Source: Bryoerythrophyllum caledonicum (taxonomy: Eukaryota > Streptophyta > Bryopsida > Pottiales > Pottiaceae). From it: a stretch of DNA of 64,000 nt. Made by a program: the position numbers and the translations under genes. The first letter of the stretch is position 1, and each line of letters starts with the position of its first letter. Positions 55,125 to 64,000 of the stretch are shown here, piece by piece. The notes beneath the pieces were generated by a model. That model saw only the letters and a program-made list of their open reading frames with translations. It was not told where the DNA came from and did no database searches. The stretch spans positions 36,754,199 through 36,818,198 of the forward strand of contig OZ020516.1 in assembly GCA_963971425.1 (NCBI GenBank). The letters are read 5' to 3'.

Positions 55125-58100
55125 TTACATCGTAGACCATATCTCCAAACTGAGCTTTGTTTTCTTTCAATTGGCATTTCCATCTAAAATCAAAATTATT
55201 ATATATAATCTATCAACAATAACCAAAAATTTCAATTATAATAATAACAATTATTGAAGACGACTATAGATAAATGAATACAAAAAATTCATAAATATAA
55301 TATAGTATCAATACTAAATAAATCTATACATAAAAAGTAGAAGTAGATAATAAAAGCATATAAATAAACCAATAAGTGGTCCTAAATATTTTAATACATT
55401 AATTAACAAAGTCCTGTAAGTGAATCTCTCTTTCGACCTCCATTCACTAGATTTATCTTAACCAAGCCTTCTCTTACAACTTGCATAAAAAAATTAAAAA
55501 ATATTTGTACCATAATAAATAAATTTGTGTTGAAAAAAAAATACCACACTAAGGTCATAATTGAGTTTATAACCTGGAAGTATAAACTCTACCTTAGTTG
55601 TCAAGTACTATCCATATATAGTATGTGCTCCAAAAATCAAAATTAAAACTATAATCATAGTCTTCAATATTGTTAAGTAGTATTTTTTACCAATTGAAAA
55701 TTTATCCAATGTGACCTGATTCGTTCGCTGGGGAGGTGTGTAATTAAAGGATCGGGGTTATGATTTTAATACCCATGGGATGGTTCAATCCAGACCAAAT
55801 TCAAGTAACCATGCTTCCATACTACTTCATTGGTGACACCACCGATCTCTTAATTATCATATGTGATACCAAAAGCTAACCTCTAATGGGTGATGAAAGT
55901 CTGCTACACTTAATGATATTTCAAATTGCTTACTTCAAAATATTCTTCCATCTGCCAATAAAGGGCAGCTTCCACGCTCACCGGTTCTCTGATTATTCCG
56001 GTCCAATTGTATTCAGGCTCAATTTTAATCAGCCATTGGTAATCCTCTTCCTTCAGCACTGCTCCAATCGATATGTCTTTGTTGAAGATATTCCGGTCCA
56101 ATTGTATTCAGGCTCAATTTTAATCAGCCATTGGTAATCCTCTTCCTTCAGCACTGCTCCAATCGATATGTCTTTGTTGGTCTTCAACAGTATGTGAATC
56201 TCTTCATGGATCTTTTGCTTCGTCTCTAAATCCACCGTATTAATTTGTCTTCCCAAATAGTGTATTCAAATATACTTATGGCTTAACAATTCTCTCAACT
56301 TGTCAATTAACTGCCTATTGGTGAGCCTCACTCCATGCATTTTTTCCAAGTACTCGGCATAATCTCACATCACTCAACATGGCTTCCTTATTGGTTTTCT
56401 CCAATCTGTCTTCAACAATACTCCTTTCTCAGTTCTCCAATTATTCTTCTTCCTTCTTAATCTTCATTTCTATTTCAACTTCTTCTTATTCGTTAATCCA
56501 CACTTCTCTTCATATTTATTTTTCCCTCTATTGTTATTTTTTTTAATTTTTGTTAATTTTTATTTTTCTCTTCTTCTTATCAAAGGCAGGTATGATTATT
56601 CTCCAATAGGTAAGTTCTCTTCACTTGTCTCGAGAACCAATGGAGTAACAGCTTCCCAATCCGGCTTCAATCACATCCGGCGCACATCGTACCAATTGGT
56701 AACATGGCCATGGTATACCTCCATGCCTGTCCAACTTCCCAAATTGGTTTCAAATCTTCTCCATTCACAACTTACTCCACATCACCATCAATCACCAATC
56801 ACACAGATTTCCAGAACCATATTTGTATATCTCCAATAGTATCCACTACACATCACATCACAGTCACAGAAAGAAAACTAAAAAAATTCAACTAATACTG
56901 TCCAATCTCCAGGAAGGAGATCCTGCACTACACACAAAGAGACTGATTTCCCAATTGGCATTGTTCTAACTTATACTGCCTGATTGGTTTGGTCGGTTAC
57001 CACCAATCAACCACCTGATTAACTAATTCTAACCAATTGGAAAATTAACTACCACTAGCCACCAGTTACACTACGAGAGTTCTATCTATTGGTAACTCCT
57101 CCGATCGAACCACAAAAGGTCGCCAGTAGAAAGAAAGAAAATAATTCCAACTACCACAAGTATCAACAAGGAAAATATTTGAGTAGTTTTGGGTGATATC
57201 CATATTCTAGAATGAAGTACGACCAATTCTACCCAAAGCTTTATCACTCTAATATAAGTCCGGAAAAGATTGGATTTGTTGAGAAAACAACTCGGTGCTA
57301 TATTTCCAAAATTACTCTGCAAAAATATCACCAAAATGTTCTAATTGTGATTCGTTTGAAAATTCTTTCCAATCCTTCTTCAATTCCTTTTGTTGTTCTT
57401 TCTAGTGTTTAGATATTGGATGACTACACATGAAAAGTAATACCAAAATTAAATCAGCAAACCATATAATATACGTTATAAATTTTATAGAAACTTATCT
57501 AGCAAGTGTTTCGGCAATTCAATACCCAAATATTACCATATCACCCGAATATTTAACTTTTGATTGCTCTATGTAAACTCTATTAATTTACAACTTCATA
57601 GTATGTTGACTAAGCTGCAGCAGTCAATAAAATTCCTTGAGCTATACAAATTCCAGTAATCCCATCTTCCTCCTGTAAAGCAAATGAGCCTACAAGCTCA
57701 ATAGTGTTTAATAAAGTTTCTTCAAAATCAAATAAACCTTCAAATATTTTTTGATATAAAACCTCTTTTACCTTCATCACAATCTTCATTGAAATTGGAA
57801 TTTTCTCCCCTCTTCATCAAAGATTATGAATAATTGTCTTTTGCATCTTTATCATTCAAAATTGCAATGTAGGATAACACTTCCTTCGTAATACTTTCAA
57901 CCTCCTTCTGCCTCACATACTCTTGCAAACAATGATCAAGAGACACGCCAAGCTTGTTTAAGGTCCTCAAATGTTGATCATCATAATTATGGTTATTGAC
58001 TTACTTTTCAAAATTGACAACAACACAATAAATTGTACCAACAAATTGTACCTCTTAAATCTTTTGGAGGAACCACCAATTTTTATTTTTATTTTCTCCT

Positions 58101-60324
58101 AATCCAACATTTTCTCCTTGGAACTCTTGCAATAAAATTACCTCTAGTACTTCCTCACCCACAATCATACCCTCTTCTACATCCTTACTATCATTCTTGT
58201 ATTGATGCCTTTATCCTCCCTTGTCTCCTAAATCCAACCAATTTCTTCTCCATAATTTCCAAACTCCATATTGTATCTGCACCATAACAAAATAAAACAA
58301 AAATCCCTACACCTTAAAAACTTACAAAATGTTGTGTATAGAAAGATCAATAACCACAACAGATCGAGAGTCCTAACCAACATCAAATAAACAAAAAACA
58401 TACATTAAACAAGTATACATAATACACCGTCAAGAAACAAGTATGAAATCACTCACGAAGTCAAGCGTCTCGCACTCCATGAAGGGAGAATCAACAAGTG
58501 CAAGTAGTATAAGAGAATGCGGAGCCTTTACTAATGATAAACAATCACTTACAAGCAAAGGTAATCACTAAACATTCTCTAACTCACTCCCAAAGCTTGA
58601 CTTCACAAAGAGGTCAAGTCAAGGATGTGTGCGGCGCTATACGCACACGCATACAACCCTAAGTGCATGAAAATCATCCATGAATTAATGCGGCGTGCTG
58701 CCTTTTGTCCCTAAACACCTGTAGATTAGTAACAAGCTAATCTACGCTAAAACTACAATACGGGGAGGCCCTCGACGCCACATCCCGTGACAAAAAACCT
58801 AAAATTAAAGATAAATTGGGAGGGGTACGTTGTGCAATACTCCTCGCAAAGCAAAATATCATTATTCGTTATTAATTCAAGTGCAATATCATTTGCAAAC
58901 AATTATAAAAGCTTAAAGTGTTCTTCAATCCAAATTATAATCTCAAAATGTCTGACAAGGAGTGTTGTTATGTAATGTTTTTCTTAATACTATATAATAA
59001 GATTTTATTTAAGTTGAAATAAGTACTTTAAAAGACTTCATACTTTTAAATGAAATGAAACAAATACACAAATGAGTGTAACATCTTTGGAAATTAACAT
59101 TACAAAAAAATAATTACATAAAAATATGCAATAAAGATATCAATCAGTATTTTTCTTCAAATCAATTGCATTTTAAAAATTGGTAACTTGTATAAGATTT
59201 AACCACAAAAATACAAATAACTCTTTTTTATAAACAAGGAACCCTTTCTAACAAAGAAGATTTGTGATAATGTTTTATTCTTCATCTGATTATGATACAA
59301 ATTCCAAGAGAATTGAAGACTAAAATAATGTATAGAAGTTTTTTATAATTTTTGGTGAAAAATGTGAAATACTATAATAGAAATTCACTATGCTTTATCA
59401 TGTAGTTGGGGAATTCTAGTTGATAAAATTAAAACTCAGCTTATTGAGTGATATGCAACATATGATTGGCCACAAATTTTGATTTACAACTCATATTTGA
59501 ACACTTTGAATGAAAGTCAACACACTGGATATAACATTTAATCATTTACATTTAAAAATATATTTACAAAGACTATTGTTGATTATGTGTATGAAATCTC
59601 CTAGATTAGTAGAAAAAATGAATGTGAGAGCATAAAAAGTTTTTAAAAATACATTGCACTTAAAATGACAAGTTGCAATGATCATTTTAGTAAACAATTG
59701 CAAGAATTTAAAATACACAAATAAATGTAACATTCATGGGAACAAATATTACCAAAAAAAACTTAAAATACATATGTCAATGAAATTAACAATACTTTCA
59801 CTTCAAATCGATTGATTCTTTTATATATCTAACTTGTTCAAGACCTAATCAAATCTCAAAAGAAATTTTTTCACAAAAATGATTTGTATTTAAATTCAAT
59901 TTTCAACTTGAATAAATATATCATAAATCCAAAAAATAATTAAATTTTAAATTTAAATTATAAACATTTATATGTTTTTTTGGTGAATTATGTAAATGAA
60001 TTTAGAACTCCAATAAAAGTTTTACTATACTTTATTAAGATAATTAGAGAATTTTATTTGAAAAAACTTATCTCAGTAGATGATGGACATTTAATATTTA
60101 AGTACACATTTTGAGTGAGAACTCATAGCTACCACTTTGATAAAAGTCAATACAATAAATTTAAGAGTTAGACATTAATATTTTTAATTTTTTATATCAG
60201 TTTACAATCTTCTAAAATTAAATGGATTATTGGTAACATTTAATTTAATAGTATTAAAACATCGTTTAAAAAATAAATTGCACTTGAAGTGATTGTGAGC
60301 AATTTAATCCATAGTTGTAAGGAA
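55125..60324. other. AT-rich intergenic DNA, possible decayed retroelement
   Basis: No supported gene. Around 55900-56260 the minus strand has a protein-like frame (QKIHEEIHILLKTN, SIGAVLKEEDYQWLIKIEPE, EAALYWQMEEYFEVS) broken by a 95-bp tandem duplication; it may be a retroelement or pseudogene fragment I cannot name. The part to 58700 is richer in C and has many CCAATTGG phrases. Confidence 0.35.
55995..56184. repeat. 95-bp tandem duplication, essentially identical copies
   Basis: The unit beginning ATTCCGGTCCAATTGTATTC is repeated with period 95; the copies agree over at least 90 consecutive bases. As 95 is not a multiple of three, it breaks the minus-strand frame that covers it. Confidence 0.92.
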
Positions 60325-61070
60325 TTTTGGTCGTGCAGTACTTCTAGCAAACAACCATGAAATCTTAAATTTCTCCATGATTCAAATAGAAACCACTAGC
60401 AAGTAAATTAACTCTGTAAAAATATACTAGATCATGAGTGAAAATTAAATTGTAAACTATAAAAAATGAGTTTAATTTTTTTATTGCATTTAAAGTGGTT
60501 GTAAGCAATTTAATATGTTGTCGCAAGTAATATTGCCATGCAATATCCCTCGCAAACAACCATAAGTTCTTAAATTGCTTTCTAGTCCAAGTAGAAGCAA
60601 TTAGCAAGGGGTGTTGCATGGCAATACCTTTCGCACATATCCATGAGATCTGAAATTGCCCCTTTGTCTAAATAGAGGCCATTTGCGAGGGATATTGGAT
60701 GGCAATACTCATCGGGGCAATATTAAATTATTTCTTGTGGTTGGTTTAAATACAAAGTTCATTAAAGATTAATTATACAAGATCTAGTAGATCAATTGTG
60801 AAAATTTAATTTTTTGGTTCATTAAAAAATCTTTCAAAAAATTGTATTGCACTTAAAGTAGTCGTGAGCATTTTAATGCATTCTTGGGAAATATTGCCGT
60901 GAAATACCTCTCGCAAAGGATCATGAAATCTTAAACTTCTCCTTGATCAAAGTGAAAACTATTTGCAAAGGGTACTGCATGACAATACTCCATTCAAACA
61001 ACCATGGGATCTTAAATTGCTCCTTGGTCCAAATTGAGACTAGTAGCAAGGAGTATTGAATGACAATATT
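60325..61070. repeat. Five or more 85-bp units with a palindromic junction
   Basis: Units have the consensus GCAATAC(C/T)CCTCGCAAAC, AACCATG(A/G)GATCTTAAAT, TG(C/T)TCCTTGGTCCAAAT, AGA(G/A)(A/G)CCA, TTGCAAGGGGTATTG. Clear examples lie at about 60327-60395, 60518-60608, 60608-60700, 60893-60975 and 60977-61060. Where two meet, GGGGTGTTGCATGGCAATAC forms an inverted repeat. A lone half unit is at 58825-58860. Confidence 0.7.
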
Positions 61071-63148
61071 TCTTGCAAATGACCTCATAAAATATGTTTA
61101 ATTTTTTGAGAATCAAAGCACCTTTTATTATATTAACAATAAGTTTGAGAATAGATATGTATTTAATTTTTAAAAGAAAATGATACAATTTAGTTCTAAA
61201 TATAAACATATTTTCAATATCTATTATTGATGAATGTTGTTTGTCAACGACTTTGATGGTGTTATGATATAAAATATTTTACATTAATGTTTAATGTTCA
61301 TTTTGTTAATATATTTTGAAAATCTAAAACGCAAAAGAATTTAGTACAATTACAAAATAATTGTAATTATTGATACTAACATTGTATGATATAAAATTGA
61401 TTTTATTGATAAAATCATTTTGATGAAAGAAAATATATGAAAAATTACACATTGTGATGCTAATTTTTTTTCAATATTCAATATGTTTGAACTATTGCCT
61501 TATGCATCACCCTAATTTATATCATTCTCCTCTTCAGTTGCATGTTTTTGCTTATAAGTTTTATATGCAATTATGATGTGCTCTGTCTTTGCAATATTTT
61601 CATTCCATATATTAGAGTAAATAATTTAAAATATTGATCCATCTAAACATCTTTTCTCTTTGTGATACTGCAATAAACACAATTTAATAAGGAAAAAAAT
61701 ACCATAAAAGCTTATATCTTATATAATATTAACAAATATCAATTTATTTCAATTTCATAATTTTAATATTAATGAAGTAGATTAGACAAAAATTACGTTA
61801 TAATCATCACTTTGTTGCAACACTAGCAGAACATTTAGTGCACCGATCCTTTCTAAAATTTCTTACTTTTTTCCAATTTACCACAAAAGTAATTCTTGAT
61901 CTCCTTAATAATTCTTTATTGTTCTTTGGTACTCGAAGTTTTAAATTAGAAAAGATCTCCAAATTGTGAAAAACTTCACATTTTTTGATGACCAAAATGT
62001 CTTCTGTAATTTAAGCAATGCCGAACACCTTTTATAGCTTGCCTTCATTTTTAATCAATGATGAAGGAAAGTGACAAGTTTTCAAAGCTGTATTTTCATG
62101 TGAAATTTATTTTTTAGCTTTGACTAAACCTTCACGATCCTTCACCCTTTGTTTTTCAAAATTGTCCTCTCTTCTAAAACAATTCTCTTGCTCCCCTAAG
62201 TAGATTAATCATCAATCTAAAATTTACACTCACTACCTTCTTTATTTCCCTTGAATTACAGGCCAAGGTGGCCTGTCTACTTTGAGGTTGATCAAACACA
62301 TATTACGGCAATTTTTAGATGATTGTTTGGATCTTTCCAAAGTTTTCCAAAGCCCAAATTTGCATTTTGCTGTAGAGCCGAAGTGTAAAAATTGTTAAAT
62401 TTCAAAAAATTAGAGCTAAATGAGCTATAGAAACAAATAAAAACACGAAAGTAAAAGTAAAAAGTTAAAGTATAAGTTTTAAAAAAAAAGTAATTTTAAA
62501 AAGTAAATAGAAATAGAAATAGAAAGGTGTGAAGAAAAGACACAACTTTTAATTACATGAAAAGGCTTATTAAGTGAAAAGGTGGAAAAACCTCTAGGAA
62601 GGTTGTGACTTTTCAAATTACTTAGTATTAGAAAATAAAATTTTGTGAAGAATTCACCACATTGAAGAAGCAATTGCGAGTCCTAGCTTGGAGCAGGTAA
62701 AGAATTTCTTGCAAATGGTTGTAAGAATATTTATCTGAATATATATTGTGTTGTGTTAATTGTATTGATTCTAATTGATTAAGTAAACTTTGCACATGTG
62801 ACTTGTGTAAGTGATTCTTAATAATTAAGAAAGTGGAAATTTATTTGATATTAATACTTTAAATTGTTAGGCAATTTAAGAAGATTTGATATTGCACTTC
62901 TTGAATAAGTGACATTAATAGAAAATAAAACATATTTAAAGATTAACTATACTTGTGAATAAGAATTCTTGTAACAATAATCAAATTGTAAGATAAGAAT
63001 TCTTTTAGTAAAAGTGAATTGATTAAACTTAAGGAATTAATTGCATTAAAGATAATAGAGTTATTTTAGAAAAATGCAATTACTTTAATTTAAAGAGTAT
63101 TGAATAGTGGATTTAATCGAAGGAATTAAATTTGATTGAAAGTGAATG
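61071..63148. other. AT-rich intergenic DNA, no gene seen
   Basis: Short frames only. From about 62880 to 63140 the sequence is dominated by AATT-type words and may already belong to the retroelement at the right edge. Confidence 0.35.
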
Positions 63149-63948
63149 TGTTAGAGTATAGAATTCTAAGAGAAATATTTTGAATTAATTTCTAACAAAG
63201 GGAATGGTTTAAGTTAATGTGTATGATTGATTAGCCACTTGGAGCTTAAGAGCTTAGCCGTGGACGTACGTGATTGAAGAAGGAGCATTAGTTGCTTGAA
63301 GTAAGTGATGAATTCATAAACAATCATATAATAAATGAACAAAAGCAATGAGCTATAACAATGGGCAAGCTTCCATTAGCCTAGCAAGGCTTAGTTAGAG
63401 GTCGGGCACACACACAAGAAAGACAAAGAGCAAGGCTCTTTGTCGCAATCACTCTTCTTCTTGGGTTAACATTGAGAGTTCCCAATCCTTAAAGAATGTA
63501 GATTGTTTAACCCAAAATCTTTAATAGAATGCTTTATAGCTTTAAGTTTTATGATCGAAGACACTTTTTATGAGATAATTAGATTATATTACCTAAACAC
63601 TAGACACTAGACCATCCCGGGAAGAATTTAGAATCATATGGAGACTTGTGTGAGTCTTGGGTGTTTCGCAAGTGTAAAATTTTATGGTTTACATTTGCAA
63701 ATAAAAATTCAAAAGAATTATTGCAAATGAACATTCAAATACCTTAATGATCATATTTATGGTCCAATGCTCTTTCTCCACAACAACACTATATTAACTT
63801 ATAACCTAGATTATTTAGATTAGTACATTAGCGATCAAGAGGTATGACTCTTGATATAACCAAAAGGCATAAGCCTTACATATAAGCCTTGTATCTTCTA
63901 TTATCAATATACAGTTACATTCATTTCATATCATGCTTCTTTAGAATA
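63149..63948 (+). mobile_element. Putative 5' LTR of a retrotransposon (left boundary uncertain)
   Basis: The stretch directly precedes a primer-binding site, so it should be the end of a 5' LTR. TGTTAGAGTATAGAATTC at 63149 is a possible TG start. The end reads CATGCTTCTTTAGAATA, which lacks the usual CA. The internal domain and the second LTR lie outside the window. Confidence 0.45.
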
Positions 63949-63960
63949 TGGTATCAGAGC
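63949..63960 (+). other. Primer-binding site for initiator tRNA-Met
   Basis: TGGTATCAGAGC is the standard primer-binding site of plant LTR retrotransposons, complementary to the 3' end of initiator tRNA-Met. It sets the element on the plus strand, running out of the window. Confidence 0.8.
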
Positions 63961-64000
63961 TTGAAGTTTGAAGCTTGAAAGCTTTTTTTATAGACCCACG

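Noticed and set aside
1-64000. CRISPR arrays, bacterial operons, rRNA genes or complete tRNA genes
   Set aside because: No regularly spaced identical repeats, no Shine-Dalgarno-led gene runs, and no full cloverleaf were seen; the only tRNA-like feature is the T-arm at 22872.

Overview
This is nuclear DNA from a land plant. The genes have GT-AG introns of ordinary plant size, and they include a P-class pentatricopeptide repeat protein, an R2R3-MYB with the GIDPVTHKP motif, and a CRR42-type factor for the chloroplast NDH complex. The retroelement primer-binding site is complementary to initiator tRNA-Met, as in plant LTR elements. The wording of the LINE remnants and the high repeat load would fit a moss, liverwort, lycophyte or fern, but the lineage is a guess.

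Layout. Bases 1-9300 are a gene-dense island: the last exon of a sirtuin-like gene (+), an EMB1006-like PPR gene (-, three exons, 848 aa), a CRR42-like gene (+, two exons, 122 aa), an unrecognised two-exon gene (+, 276 aa) and a secreted class 3 lipase gene (-, six exons, 327 aa). The PPR and CRR42-like genes are divergent and start about 310 bp apart; both are predicted to act in plastids. An isolated R2R3-MYB gene (four exons, 466 aa) lies at 40.2-42.1 kb behind a GC-rich promoter. The other 50 kb has no cellular gene I can support.

The intergenic DNA is layered transposons. A complete PIF/Harbinger element (20395-24051) has near-perfect TIRs, a TAA target duplication, a DDE transposase with a single internal TGA, and a convergent Myb-like partner gene whose stop codon abuts the transposase stop. 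It is inserted inside the terminal repeat of an older 350-bp MITE, and the intron of its Myb-like gene holds a tRNA-like sequence with a duplicated 41-bp segment. 

The most distinctive feature is a swarm of non-coding elements flanked by TTAA with CCC(C/T)TAA-like or CCCTTTA-like ends. At least three families and about eleven copies are present, several nested in one another. TTAA target use and CCC termini are piggyBac hallmarks, a superfamily seldom described from land plants. Other elements are a pogo-like TA-flanked MITE nested in one of these copies, two further TIR MITEs, two LINE 3' ends, a nearly perfect 61-bp-arm hairpin at 47.2 kb, several tandem repeats, and an LTR region with its primer-binding site at the right edge.

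All exon structures were worked out by hand from splice signals and reading-frame continuity. No alignment or database search was run.
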